DNA of 55,090 nt, taken from positions 1-55,090 of the forward strand of contig NZ_JASCQP010000019.1 of assembly GCF_030010555.1 (NCBI RefSeq), given 5' to 3'. The notes under the pieces were generated by a model, which searched no databases, was not told where the DNA came from, and was given only the letters and a program-made list of their open reading frames with translations. Positions 43,771-54,197 of the stretch are shown one piece after another. This DNA is from Halomonas rhizosphaerae (GTDB lineage: Bacteria; Pseudomonadota; Gammaproteobacteria; Pseudomonadales; Halomonadaceae). Numbering within the stretch: position 1 is the stretch's first letter; each line of letters opens with the position of its first letter. The position numbers and the translations under genes are program-made.

Positions 43771-44712
43771 ATGCCCGATATCGTGGTGATGTTCTTCCTG
43801 CTCGGCCTGCTGGCCGGGCTGGTGAAGTCCGACCTGACCATCCCCAAGGCCGCCTACGACACCCTGAGCCTGCTGCTGATGCTGACCATCGGCCTCAAGG
43901 GCGGCATGGCGCTCTACGGCAACCTGAGCTGGTCACTGGTGCCCGAACTGGCCGCGGTGGCCGCCCTCGGCGCGCTGATCCCGCTGGCCCTGATGCCGGT
44001 GATGCGCCGCCTGGTGCGCCTCTCCGCTGCCGACAGCGCCAGCATAGCCGCCCACTACGGCTCGGTGAGCGCCGGTACCTTCGCCGTGGCGCTGGCCTTC
44101 GCCGAGAGCCGCGCCCTGCCCATCGGCGCCGAGGTCACCCTCTATCTCGTGATGATGGAGCTGCCCGCGATCATGGTCGCCATCGCGCTCTATCGCCGCC
44201 ATGCGGGCAAGGCCGCCGGGGAAGCGATGCAGGGGATCTGGCACGAGACCCTGACCAACCGCGGCGTGATCCTGCTGGCCGGCGGCGCGGTGATCGGCGC
44301 CATGTATGGCCCCCAGGAGGGCGCCAACGTCACCGAGCTCTTCACCAGTGCCTTCCATGCCGTGCTCGCCCTCTTCCTGCTGCAGATGGGCCTTACCGCG
44401 GCGGACACCCTGCGTCCGATTCCCTGGTTCCACTGGCGACTGCTCACCTTCGCCCTGGTGGCCCCGCCGCTGCTGGCGATGGCCGGCCTGAGCGTCGGCC
44501 TGGCGCTGGGCCTGCCCCAGGGCTCCCTGCTGATTCTCACCGCCCTCGCCGCCAGTGCCTCCTACATCGCCGCCCCGGCCGCCATCCGCACGGCGATCCC
44601 CCGGGCCAACATCGGCCTGGCGATGCTGGCCTCGCTCGGCTTCACCTTCCCGCTCAACGTGATCCTCGGCATCCCGCTCTACCACCAGCTGATCACCTGG
44701 CTGGCGAGCTAG
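43771..44712 (+). CDS. sbtA: sodium-dependent bicarbonate transporter, SbtA-like
   Basis: 313 aa, about ten helices in two inverted halves (Sbt_1 family). Typical are 'GLLAGLVKSDLTIPKAAYDT', 'LTIGLKGGMALYG', 'AAHYGSVSAGTFAVALAF' (residues that bind Na+ and bicarbonate in cyanobacterial SbtA) and 'SASYIAAPAAIRTAIPRANI'. The ATG at 43771 fits the family start; an earlier ATG at 43672 would add an unrelated leader. No SbtB (PII-like) partner gene is adjacent. Confidence 0.85.
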   Translation: MPDIVVMFFLLGLLAGLVKSDLTIPKAAYDTLSLLLMLTIGLKGGMALYGNLSWSLVPELAAVAALGALIPLALMPVMRRLVRLSAADSASIAAHYGSVSAGTFAVALAFAESRALPIGAEVTLYLVMMELPAIMVAIALYRRHAGKAAGEAMQGIWHETLTNRGVILLAGGAVIGAMYGPQEGANVTELFTSAFHAVLALFLLQMGLTAADTLRPIPWFHWRLLTFALVAPPLLAMAGLSVGLALGLPQGSLLILTALAASASYIAAPAAIRTAIPRANIGLAMLASLGFTFPLNVILGIPLYHQLITWLAS

Positions 44713-44718
44713 GCTCCC

Positions 44719-44748
44719 GAGACCGGCCACCGCCCGGTGGCCGGTCTC
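44719..44748. terminator. strong 14-bp hairpin after sbtA
   Basis: GAGACCGGCCACCG / CGGTGGCCGGTCTC with a two-base loop, seven bases after the stop. Perfect stem; T-poor tail. Likely terminator. Confidence 0.7.
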
Positions 44749-44756
44749 CTCACGCG

Positions 44757-44791
44757 TCACGCCTCACGCCTCACCCCTCACCCCTCACCCC
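44757..44791. repeat. heptanucleotide tandem repeat, TCACGCC/TCACCCC
   Basis: Five head-to-tail 7-bp units: TCACGCC twice, then TCACCCC three times. In the intergenic region upstream of liuA, just after the sbtA terminator. Confidence 0.85.
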
Positions 44792-44825
44792 TCTTTCGAC
44801 ATTCGTCGTAGCCGCCAAAACCTGC

Positions 44826-44856
44826 ACTTTACGTTAACGTCAACCTCGCCTAGTCT
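44826..44856 (+). promoter_or_regulatory. probable LiuR (MerR-type) operator and liu promoter
   Basis: CTTTACGTTAACGTCAAC around the perfect palindrome ACGTTAACGT (44831-44840), matching the remembered LiuR consensus of gammaproteobacteria. A -10-like TAGTCT (44851-44856) follows. MerR-type regulators bind between the promoter boxes, which fits. No liuR gene is in the window. Confidence 0.6.
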
Positions 44857-44947
44857 TGTGCCATCTGCCATCCTGATGACCAACTGTTTGCCCCTGGCGC
44901 CTCACCCGAGCGGTCGGCGCCTCACCTGACGAGAACGGGAGCCCGCC

Positions 44948-46117
44948 ATGCATACGCCCTACAAGCCCCTCGACTTCGGCCTCGACGACGAGCTGAACAT
45001 GCTGCGTGACCAGGTCAACGCATTCGCCCGGGACGAGATCGCCCCGCGCGCCGCCGAGATCGACGAGAAGAACGAGTTCCCCAACGATCTCTGGCAGAAG
45101 TTCGGCGACATGGGCCTGCTCGGCATCACCGTGTCGGACGAGGACGGCGGCAGCGGCATGGGCTACCTGGCGCACTGCATCGCTGTGGAGGAGATCTCCC
45201 GGGCCAGTGCCTCCGTGGGCCTCTCCTACGGCGCGCACTCCAACCTCTGCGTCAACCAGCTCAAGATCAACGCCAGCGCCGAGCAGAAGGCCAAGTATCT
45301 GCCCAAGCTGATCAGCGGCGAGCACGTCGGCGCGCTGGCCATGTCCGAGCCGGGCGCCGGTTCCGACGTGGTCTCCATGAAGCTCAAGGCCGAGAAGCGC
45401 GGCGACCACTACGTGCTCAACGGCAACAAGATGTGGATCACCAACGGCCCCGACGCCGACGTGCTGGTGGTCTACGCCAAGACCGACCCGGAGGCCGGCT
45501 CCAAGGGCATCACCGCCTTCATCATCGAGAAGGGCATGCCCGGCTTCTCCACCGCCCAGAAGCTCGACAAGCTGGGCATGCGCGGCTCCAACACCTGCGA
45601 GCTGGTGTTCCAGGACTGCGAGGTGCCGGAAGCGAACGTGCTCGGCGAGGTCGGCAAGGGCGTGCGCGTGCTGATGAGCGGCCTGGACTACGAGCGCACC
45701 GTGCTGGCCGCCGGCCCCATCGGCATCATGCAGGCGGCGCTGGACATCGTGGTGCCCTATGTCCACGAGCGGAAGCAGTTCAACCAGTCCATCGGCGAGT
45801 TCCAGCTGGTGCAGGGCAAGATCGCCGACATGTACACCACCCTGAACGCCTGCCGCGCCTACCTCTACGCCGTGGCCGCCGGCTGCGACCGCGGCCAGAC
45901 CTCGCGCAAGGACGCCGCCGGCGTGATCCTCTACTGCGCGGAGAAGGCCACCCAGGTGGCGCTGGACGCCATCCAGCTGCTCGGCGGCAACGGCTACATC
46001 AACGAGTACCCCACCGGGCGCCTGCTGCGCGATGCCAAGCTCTACGAGATCGGTGCCGGCACCAGCGAAATCCGCCGGATGCTGATCGGCCGCGAGATCT
46101 TCAACGAATCAAAATAA
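44948..46117 (+). CDS. liuA: isovaleryl-CoA dehydrogenase
   Basis: 389 aa acyl-CoA dehydrogenase oxidising isovaleryl-CoA to 3-methylcrotonyl-CoA, with ETF as electron acceptor. Visible are '[14 protein letters not shown]', '[17 protein letters not shown]', and the catalytic glutamate E249 in '[13 protein letters not shown]'; a Glu at this site, rather than near the C-terminus, marks isovaleryl-CoA dehydrogenases. The C-terminal '[15 protein letters not shown]' is typical. First gene of the liu operon. Confidence 0.95.
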   Translation: MHTPYKPLDFGLDDELNMLRDQVNAFARDEIAPRAAEIDEKNEFPNDLWQKFGDMGLLGITVSDEDGGSGMGYLAHCIAVEEISRASASVGLSYGAHSNLCVNQLKINASAEQKAKYLPKLISGEHVGALAMSEPGAGSDVVSMKLKAEKRGDHYVLNGNKMWITNGPDADVLVVYAKTDPEAGSKGITAFIIEKGMPGFSTAQKLDKLGMRGSNTCELVFQDCEVPEANVLGEVGKGVRVLMSGLDYERTVLAAGPIGIMQAALDIVVPYVHERKQFNQSIGEFQLVQGKIADMYTTLNACRAYLYAVAAGCDRGQTSRKDAAGVILYCAEKATQVALDAIQLLGGNGYINEYPTGRLLRDAKLYEIGAGTSEIRRMLIGREIFNESK

Positions 46118-46195
46118 GCTAGAAGCTGGAAGCTGTAAGAGGCGACGACTCTCCCCACGGGGTTTCTTCCAGCTTCCGGCTTCAAGCTTCCGGCT
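46117..46195. repeat. inverted pair of AGCTGGA-type heptamer arrays
   Basis: Left array: AGCTAGA, AGCTGGA, AGCTGTA (46117-46137). Right array: complementary units AGCTTCC, GGCTTCA, AGCTTCC (46171-46191) preceded by TTCTTCC. The two arrays face each other around a 30-bp core, so the liuA-liuB transcript could form a long hairpin here. Confidence 0.75.
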
Positions 46196-46211
46196 CATCT
46201 CGGAGAGATGT

Positions 46212-47819
46212 ATGGCAATCCTGAACACCCAGATCAATCCGCGCAGCGACGTCTTCCAGGGTAACGACGTCGCCATGCGCCACGAGGTCGGCAAGCTGCG
46301 CGAGCTGACCGCGGCCATCGCCCAGGGCGGCGGCCCCAAGGCCCGCGAGCGCCACGAGTCCCGCGGCAAGCTGTTCGTGCGCGACCGCATCGACCACCTG
46401 ATCGACGAGGGCTCGCCCTTCCTCGAGTTCTCGTCGCTGGCCGCCCATGAGGTCTACGACTCCGCGGTGCCCGCCGCCGGCGTCGTCACCGGCATCGGCC
46501 GGGTCTCCGGGGTGGAGTGCGTGATCGTCGCCAACGACGCCACGGTCAAGGGCGGCACCTACTTCCCGCTCACCGTGAAGAAGCACCTGCGCGCCCAGGA
46601 GATCGCCCGCAAGCACCGCCTGCCGTGCATCTACCTGGTCGACTCCGGCGGCGCCTTCCTGCCCCGCCAGGACGAGGTCTTCCCCGACCGCGACCACTTC
46701 GGCCGCATCTTCTACAACCAGGCCACCCTGTCCGCCGAGGGCATCCCGCAGATCGCCGTGGTCATGGGCTCCTGCACCGCGGGCGGCGCCTATGTGCCGG
46801 CCATGGCCGACGAGTCGATCATCGTCAAGGAGCAGGGCACCATCTTCCTCGGCGGCCCGCCCCTGGTGAAGGCCGCCACCGGCGAGAGCATCAGCGCCGA
46901 GGACCTGGGTGGTGCCGACGTGCACGCCAAGGTGAGCGGCGTGGCCGACCACTACGCCGAGAACGACGCCCACGCCCTGCAGCTGGCCCGCGGCTGCGTC
47001 TCGCGGCTCAACTGGCAGAAGCGCGGCCAGCTCGCCATGCAGGCACCCAAGCCCCCGCGCCTCGACCCCAGCGAGCTCTACGGCATCGTCGGCACCGACC
47101 TCAAGAAGCCCTACGACGTGCGCGAGGTGATCGGGCGCATCGTCGACGACTCCGACTTCGACGAGTTCAAGCGCTACTACGGCGACACCCTGGTCACCGG
47201 CTTCGCCCACATCCAGGGCTACCCGGTGGGCATCGTCGCCAACAACGGCGTGCTGTTCTCGGAGAGTGCCGTCAAGGGCGCGCACTTCATCGAGCTGTGT
47301 GCCCAGAGGAAAATTCCGTTGATTTTCCTCCAAAATATCACCGGCTTTATGGTGGGTTCCAAGTACGAGCACGAGGGCATCGCCAAGCACGGCGCCAAGC
47401 TGGTCACCGCGGTGGCCTGCGCGAAGGTGCCCAAGTTCACCGTGCTGATCGGCGGCAGCTTCGGTGCCGGAAACTACGGCATGTGCGGCCGCGCCTACGA
47501 TCCCAACCTGCTGTTCATGTGGCCCAACGCGCGCATCTCGGTGATGGGCGGCGAGCAGGCCGCCGGCGTCCTCTCCCAGGTCAAGCGCGAGCAGATCGAG
47601 CGCGAGGGCCGCGAGTGGACCAAGGAGGAGGAAGAGGCCTTCAAGGCGCCCACCCGCGAGCAGTACGAGCACCAGGGCCACCCCTACTACGCCAGCGCCA
47701 GGCTGTGGGACGACGGCGTGATCGACCCGCTGCAGACCCGTGAGATCCTCGGCCTGTCGCTGGCCGCCGCCATGAATGCCGAAGTGGAAGAGACCCGCTT
47801 CGGCGTGTTCCGGATGTGA
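46212..47819 (+). CDS. liuB: methylcrotonoyl-CoA carboxylase, carboxyltransferase (beta) subunit
   Basis: 535 aa. Acyl-CoA carboxyltransferase fold transferring CO2 from biotin to 3-methylcrotonyl-CoA. Family parts are '[20 protein letters not shown]', '[18 protein letters not shown]', '[19 protein letters not shown]' and '[15 protein letters not shown]'. An AT-rich patch with a perfect hairpin lies inside the gene (47306-47330). Works with the LiuD biotin subunit. Confidence 0.95.
   Translation: MAILNTQINPRSDVFQGNDVAMRHEVGKLRELTAAIAQGGGPKARERHESRGKLFVRDRIDHLIDEGSPFLEFSSLAAHEVYDSAVPAAGVVTGIGRVSGVECVIVANDATVKGGTYFPLTVKKHLRAQEIARKHRLPCIYLVDSGGAFLPRQDEVFPDRDHFGRIFYNQATLSAEGIPQIAVVMGSCTAGGAYVPAMADESIIVKEQGTIFLGGPPLVKAATGESISAEDLGGADVHAKVSGVADHYAENDAHALQLARGCVSRLNWQKRGQLAMQAPKPPRLDPSELYGIVGTDLKKPYDVREVIGRIVDDSDFDEFKRYYGDTLVTGFAHIQGYPVGIVANNGVLFSESAVKGAHFIELCAQRKIPLIFLQNITGFMVGSKYEHEGIAKHGAKLVTAVACAKVPKFTVLIGGSFGAGNYGMCGRAYDPNLLFMWPNARISVMGGEQAAGVLSQVKREQIEREGREWTKEEEEAFKAPTREQYEHQGHPYYASARLWDDGVIDPLQTREILGLSLAAAMNAEVEETRFGVFRM
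47306..47330. repeat. hairpin in an AT-rich patch inside liuB
   Basis: GAGGAAAAT (47306-47314) and ATTTTCCTC (47322-47330), loop of seven. The surrounding 45 bases are clearly AT-richer than the rest of the gene and use uncommon codons (AGG, AAA, ATT, AAT, TTT), although the encoded protein is the conserved family sequence. Confidence 0.7.
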
Positions 47820-47826
47820 GGTCGAG

Positions 47827-48650
47827 ATGACACAGACAACTTCCCGACTGACGATCGACGACCGCGGCGTGGCCTGGCTGACCCTGGAGCGCCCGGACGT
47901 CCACAACGCCTTCGACGACCACCTGATCGCCGAGCTCAACGATCATCTGCGCCGCGTGGGCGAGCTCGCCCACCGCAATGAGGTGCGCGCGCTGGTGCTG
48001 GGCTCCGAGGGCAAGAGCTTCTCCGCCGGGGCGGACCTCAACTGGATGAAGCGCATGGTCGACTATGACTTCGAGGACAACCTGGCGGACTCCCGGGAGC
48101 TCTCGGCGCTGATGCACGGCCTGGACACCCTGCCCTGCCCCACCGTGTGCCGCGTGCAGGGCGCCACCTTCGGCGGCGCCGTGGGCCTGGCCGCCTGCTG
48201 CGACATCGTGATCGCCTCCGAGAAGGCGAAGTTCTGCCTCTCCGAGGTGAGGATCGGCCTCTCGCCGGCGGTGATCAGCCCCTACGTGCAGCGGGCTGTG
48301 GGCTCCCGCCAGATGCGCCGCTACGCGCTGACCGCCGAGGTCATGGACGCCGCCACCGCCGAGGCCCTGGGCCTGGCCCACCGGGTGGTCGCGCATGACG
48401 ACCTGGACGCCGCCGTGGCGGCCATGGTCGACACCCTGCTTGGCACCTCGCCCCAGGCCAGCCGCGCCACCAAGGCGCTGCTCGCCGAGGTGGCCCGCGA
48501 GCCCGACAGCAACACGACCCGCGATCATACCTGCCGGGTGATCAGCGAGCTGCGGGTCAGCCATGAAGGCCAGGAGGGACTCGCCAGCTTCTTCGAGAAG
48601 CGTCGCCCCGCCTGGGCCCCCGACTCCCCCTCGAACACGGAGCGCCGACA

Positions 48651-48654
<4 letters not shown>
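47827..48654 (+). CDS. liuC: methylglutaconyl-CoA hydratase
   Basis: 275 aa crotonase-fold enzyme hydrating 3-methylglutaconyl-CoA to HMG-CoA. Oxyanion-hole segments are 'GKSFSAGADLNWM' and 'GATFGGAVGLAACCDI'; the catalytic Glu is in 'FCLSEVRIGLSPAVI'. The ATG at 47827 lies seven bases after the liuB stop. Ends overlapping liuD (ATGA). Confidence 0.93.
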
Positions 48655-50699
<2,045 letters not shown>

Positions 50700-50700
50700 C

Positions 50701-50735
50701 GCCGAGCGCCGAGCGCCGAGCGCCGAGCGCCGAGC
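50701..50735. repeat. heptanucleotide tandem repeat, GCCGAGC x5
   Basis: Five exact 7-bp units immediately after the liuD stop. Copies are identical, so recent expansion or slippage is likely. Confidence 0.9.
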
Positions 50736-50776
50736 TCAAGGCTAAGCCGCAACGCTATCCTCCAATGCTAGCGGCG

Positions 50777-50871
50777 CCGGGGACAGGTCGTAGAGGGGGT
50801 CCTATGCCAGGGATGGCATCGGTAGCGCCCAGGGAGGGGGTCACAACGCCCCCTCGAAAACCTGTCGCCGG
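50777..50871. repeat. structured 95-bp element between liuD and liuE
   Basis: Terminal arms CCGGGGACAGGT (50777-50788) and ACCTGTCGCCGG (50860-50871) pair with one mismatch. Inside are two perfect hairpins: ATGCCA-GGGA-TGGCAT (50804-50819) and GAGGGGG-TCACAACG-CCCCCTC (50834-50855). The multi-branched shape suggests a MITE-like repeat or an RNA element. No ORF. Confidence 0.6.
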
Positions 50872-50930
50872 GTAAGCCGCGGCTAATAGTCACCTCATCG
50901 GTTCGCCCTGAGCAAGACAGGAGAAGATTC

Positions 50931-51830
50931 ATGGCATTCCCCCAACACGTGCGCCTGGTCGAGGTCGGCCCCCGCGACGGGCTGCAGAACGAGCCCGAGC
51001 CGATCAGCACCACCACCAAGCTCGAGCTGATCGAGCGCCTCGGCGCGGCCGGCATCCGCTACATCGAGGCGGCAAGCTTCGTCTCGCCCAAGTGGGTGCC
51101 GCAGATGGCCGACCACCAGCAGGTAATGAAGAACCTCGCCCGCCGCGATGGCGTCACCTATGCGGCGCTGACCCCCAACCTCAAGGGGCTGGAAGGGGCG
51201 CTGGAATGCGGCGTCGAGGAGGTGGCGGTGTTCGGCGCTGCCTCCGAGGCCTTCTCGCAGAAGAACATCAACTGCTCCGTGGCCGAGTCCCTGGCCCGCT
51301 TCGAGCCGGTGCTCGAGCGCGCACAGCAGGCCGGCGTGAGGGTGCGCGGCTATGTCTCCTGCGTGCTGGGCTGCCCCTACGAGGGCGAGATCGCCCCGGC
51401 CAAGGTGGCCGAGGTGGCAAAGGCGCTCTACGAGATGGGCTGCTACGAGGTCTCGCTGGGCGACACCATCGGCACCGGCACACCGCTCAAGGCCAAGCGC
51501 ATGATCGAGGCCGTGGCCCGCGACATCCCCATGGACAAGCTCGCCGCCCACTTCCACGACACCTACGGCCAGGCGCTCGCCAACCTTTACGCCGTGATGG
51601 AGGAAGGCATCGCCGTGGTGGACAGCTCCGTCGCCGGCCTCGGCGGCTGCCCCTACGCCAAGGGCGCCTCCGGCAACGTGGCAAGCGAGGACGTGGTCTA
51701 CCTGCTCGACGGCCTCGGCATCGAGACCGGCATCGACCTCGAGGCGCTGGCCGCCACCGGCACCTGGATCACCCAGGCCATCGGCCGGCCCAACCGCTCC
51801 AAGGTGGGGGTGGCGCTGGCCAGCCGCTGA
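50931..51830 (+). CDS. liuE: hydroxymethylglutaryl-CoA lyase
   Basis: 299 aa TIM-barrel lyase splitting HMG-CoA into acetoacetate and acetyl-CoA. Shows 'LVEVGPRDGLQNEPEP', 'ASFVSPKWVPQMAD', 'SLGDTIGTGTP', 'HFHDTYGQALANLY', and the signature 'GLGGCPYAKGASGNVASED' with the catalytic cysteine. AGGAGA precedes the ATG. Final gene of the liu pathway, separated from liuD by two repeat elements. Confidence 0.95.
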   Translation: MAFPQHVRLVEVGPRDGLQNEPEPISTTTKLELIERLGAAGIRYIEAASFVSPKWVPQMADHQQVMKNLARRDGVTYAALTPNLKGLEGALECGVEEVAVFGAASEAFSQKNINCSVAESLARFEPVLERAQQAGVRVRGYVSCVLGCPYEGEIAPAKVAEVAKALYEMGCYEVSLGDTIGTGTPLKAKRMIEAVARDIPMDKLAAHFHDTYGQALANLYAVMEEGIAVVDSSVAGLGGCPYAKGASGNVASEDVVYLLDGLGIETGIDLEALAATGTWITQAIGRPNRSKVGVALASR

Positions 51831-51921
51831 AGCCAGGCCACGAAAGCGCCCTGCCCTTTCAAACGACTTCTGTCCTTGCCCCGGTATGTCGCTCATGCCT
51901 GGGGTCTTTTGATGGTGGATT

Positions 51922-51966
51922 CGTTGGCTACAACGAAAAGCCCCCGAGCCAGCTGGGTGACTCGGG
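51922..51966. terminator. hairpins after liuE
   Basis: CGTTG-GCTA-CAACG (51922-51935), then CCCGAG (51943-51948) pairing with CTCGGG (51961-51966), followed by an AT-rich stretch (TATTATTATATA). Plausible terminator at the boundary to the cassette region. Confidence 0.5.
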
Positions 51967-51975
51967 AGTATTATT

Positions 51976-52079
51976 ATATAACGTCGCTGTTCAACGGCGA
52001 ATTTGTTGTGGCGCAGTTTTGCGCCCTTTGAAAAAGGTGTGACACGACAAATTCGTCCGTTTGGAACGCCTTGTTAGGC
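51976..52079 (-). other. attC-like recombination site 1
   Basis: On the minus strand it begins with GCCTAAC (the R'' consensus RYYYAAC, which includes the TAA stop of the cassette gene) and ends with GTTATAT (R'-like, imperfect). The interior has imperfect inverted arms, CGAATTTGTTGTG and CACGACAAATTCG, plus GGCGCA/TGCGCC. About 104 bp, the usual attC size. Confidence 0.7.
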
Positions 52080-52697
52080 GCTCCCCAAATTCCAGAGATA
52101 GACATCAAATACTCGTTCCTGAAACCACGTTTGGTTACCGACAGCCTTAATGTAGTCAGGTGTCGCAACTCGAGGATCATTTGAGTAACTGCTGATCTGA
52201 AACAATCGTTCGCAACAAGCTTGAATTTCTGCGTAGTGCTTCTGGAAGCTTTCCATCCACGCCGCATTGAAGCTGGATATATCCCCAGCCTTCGTTCTTA
52301 AGGCGGCTCTAGCCTGACTATCGTAGATCTTTACTGGGCTTCGGAATTTTAGCCACATGAATTTAGTCGTTAGTGAGAGAGTTTCTCTGCCGCCGTAGTT
52401 TCCCGAAATAGCTTGATTGGCCTTAATAATTAATGAATCTAAGTTCTCGATGGTCAGACCTTTCCCATCAATTGCGTTTAGTACATCCAGGACAGGTTTA
52501 TAGCGAACGACCTTCTTCTCGGTCTCGTGCTTGCCAGGTAGGTTACGCGCTACCCGGTAGAACGCCCCAGCTTTCTTTAATGCAGCGAGTTGGCGTGACT
52601 CGTCTTTAGAGCTAAGCGCTTCACAATAATATGAATCTCGATCAAGCCACTGATTGAGGTAATGAAGCGCGCAATTGTCGAATGTCCGTTTAGCCAT
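52074..52697 (-). CDS. integron cassette protein of unknown function (cassette 3)
   Basis: 207 aa, no domain recognised. Starts MAKRTFDNCA and is rich in Lys, Asn and aromatic residues; the C-terminus has 'WFQERVFDVYLW'. The ATG at 52697 lies shortly after the attC R' site, as usual in cassettes; the ORF stays open further upstream but only through the attC, so the longer start is rejected. Base composition is far more AT-rich than the chromosome. The stop lies inside the next attC. Confidence 0.7.
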   Translation of the reverse strand: MAKRTFDNCALHYLNQWLDRDSYYCEALSSKDESRQLAALKKAGAFYRVARNLPGKHETEKKVVRYKPVLDVLNAIDGKGLTIENLDSLIIKANQAISGNYGGRETLSLTTKFMWLKFRSPVKIYDSQARAALRTKAGDISSFNAAWMESFQKHYAEIQACCERLFQISSYSNDPRVATPDYIKAVGNQTWFQERVFDVYLWNLGSA

Positions 52698-52712
52698 ATC
52701 CTTGCTCTGAAC

Positions 52713-52801
52713 GCCTAACGCCGCCAGCATGCGCAGCTTTGTAGTGTAGTGGAGGCTAAGCCGCAACGAAAAAGGCGTCGCCATGCCTGGCCTTGTTAAG
52801 G
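52713..52801 (-). other. attC-like recombination site 2
   Basis: Minus strand: CCTTAAC (contains the cassette 2 stop) to GTTAGGC, a perfect GTTRRRY core. The ends GGCCTTGTTAAGG and GGCGTTAGGCG can pair as attC arms. About 89 bp. Confidence 0.75.
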
Positions 52802-53233
52802 CTGCACCGCTCTACCAGGACGATGGACATTGTGCTGTGTTTCCATTCTCCCAATTAGGTAGAGCTCAAGCGCGTTTGCTAGATAGGCATATTCTTGTGG
52901 AAACCCGATCGTAACCATACTCCCTGCCTCTACAAGTCGCGGGTCCGTAGGAATATGGGCACCATTAATCACCTTGGTGTAAGATTGAAACCTTTTTCCT
53001 AGGCCATGACCAGCATACCGGCCGCCGCCAAGCGCTGTACCTACACCGACATAGGTGACTATGTCCTCCTTAAGAAAGGCATACACACCTTGCATATTAT
53101 GATTCGGAAGCGAACCTTCGAAGGCATACCTCTCCGACCAAGTTGGTGGATCGCCTAGCATGTCGCGATTCCAGTGCTTGGAGAAAAAGCTCTCAGTTAA
53201 CGCCTTGAGACTGTCGAGGGAAGATTCTTGCAC
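52796..53233 (-). CDS. integron cassette protein, possible GIY-YIG domain (cassette 2)
   Basis: 145 aa. Residues 49-65 read 'GVYAFLKEDIVTYVGVG', resembling the GIY-(10)-YIG motif; a following Arg ('GKRFQSY') and a Glu in 'ANALELYLIG' would match the catalytic Arg and Glu of that nuclease family. Starts with GTG after AAGGAGG, directly after the attC 3 R' core. The remote match is from motif reading only. Confidence 0.65.
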   Translation of the reverse strand: MQESSLDSLKALTESFFSKHWNRDMLGDPPTWSERYAFEGSLPNHNMQGVYAFLKEDIVTYVGVGTALGGGRYAGHGLGKRFQSYTKVINGAHIPTDPRLVEAGSMVTIGFPQEYAYLANALELYLIGRMETQHNVHRPGRAVQP

Positions 53234-53246
53234 ATAGCCTCCTTGG

Positions 53247-53324
53247 CCTTAACGCCCGGCTCACGCGCCGGTTTGGAGCCGCGAAGCGGCGGAGAATTGG
53301 TCGCTGTGCAGCCGATTGTTAACT
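53247..53324 (-). other. attC-like recombination site 3
   Basis: Minus strand: AGTTAAC (with the TAA stop of the upstream cassette ORF) to GTTAAGG. The interior has the stem GCCGC-GAA-GCGGC and GCCGG/CCGGC pairs. About 78 bp. Confidence 0.65.
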
Positions 53325-53837
53325 GTTGATGCTCAACGTCAGCGGAACGTGATCACTTATTGAAATCCACTCGTCGTGCTGACCAACCTGCAAATTGCAT
53401 TTCTCTGCAAAATCTGACGAGGTGAAAACGTAGTCAATGTGATAGGCCTTCTCTAGGTTCCGCTGCAAGAAAAATGTCGGACGGGTCTCATTACCCTGTT
53501 CTTCCTCGAAGACTCGATGATACTGGCTCTTGAAGCCCATCTCGCTGAGCTCAGCAACTACGTCTGAGTGATTCCACCAGCGATCTGGCTTATCCCAGCG
53601 CACATTGCTATTAAAATCGCCGAGAATGACTGTCTTTGGCCCGCTAAGATCGTCACGGTGAATCTGAAGGTACTTCCAGAATTGCCCCATGTAGCCAAAT
53701 GCTTCTTCATTGCGCCCTTTCGTCCAGACGGCCAGCACGGTGAAATCTCTATTGATAGTGAAAGGAAGAAAAAGCCTGAGATCTTCCGTGCTCCAATTCA
53801 GTGTTTCACTTTTGCTGAAAAGCCCAGGGACGGAAAA
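53319..53837 (-). pseudogene. 5'-truncated endonuclease/exonuclease/phosphatase-family gene (cassette 1), cut by IS
   Basis: The frame is open from the IS edge at 53837 through to the TAA at 53319 (172 codons). The remaining part has the C-terminal motifs of the EEP family: '[12 protein letters not shown]' (GDFN), 'YHIDYVFTS', and '[12 protein letters not shown]' (SDH). The N-terminal half, with the catalytic Glu, is missing because the IS is inserted. An internal start at 53738 exists but would not give a complete fold. Low GC like the other cassettes. Confidence 0.75.
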
Positions 53838-53897
53838 TGATCTTGCCCAGCAACAGTGGACACCCCGTTAAGGCAGTACACTGAACGAGGTGACCCC

Positions 53898-54197
53898 ATG
53901 GCAAGGCAAGCAGCGGCGATGAAGAAGACCCGTACCCGTTACTCCCAGGCCTACAAGGACGAGGCCCTGGCACTCGCTGATCGTGTTGGCACCAGTGCCG
54001 CCGCTCGCGAGCTGGGGCTTCAGTCCAGCCAGCTCTATCAATGGCGAGCCAAGGCCCAGCAGCAGCAAACCGTCTCGGCTCGCGAGCAGGCCTTGGCTGA
54101 CGAGAATGCGCGGCTCAAGCGTCAGCTGGCTGAGAAGTCGGAAGAGCTTGAAATCGCAAAAAAAGCCGCGGTGTACTTCGCGAAGAGCCTGAAGTGA
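53898..54197 (+). CDS. IS3-family transposase OrfA
   Basis: 99 aa HTH protein: '[20 protein letters not shown]' and 'SSQLYQWR', then a leucine-zipper-like coiled coil rich in Gln/Glu. The ATG at 53898 follows GAGG. The run of seven A (54158-54164) near its end is a slippery site. Confidence 0.9.
   Translation: MARQAAAMKKTRTRYSQAYKDEALALADRVGTSAAARELGLQSSQLYQWRAKAQQQQTVSAREQALADENARLKRQLAEKSEELEIAKKAAVYFAKSLK
54158..54165 (+). promoter_or_regulatory. -1 programmed frameshift slippery sequence
   Basis: A AAA AAA G in the orfA reading frame. The -1 frame is open from here into orfB with no stop, so slippage gives the OrfAB transposase. Confidence 0.75.

Noticed and set aside
46117..46195. CRISPR array
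   Set aside because: The repeats are 7-bp tandem units without unique spacers, and no cas genes are in the window.
50740..52768. 15-base exact match GGCTAAGCCGCAACG at 50740 and 52754
   Set aside because: One 15-mer match in 55 kb is close to chance expectation, so no link between the liu repeat and attC 2 is claimed.
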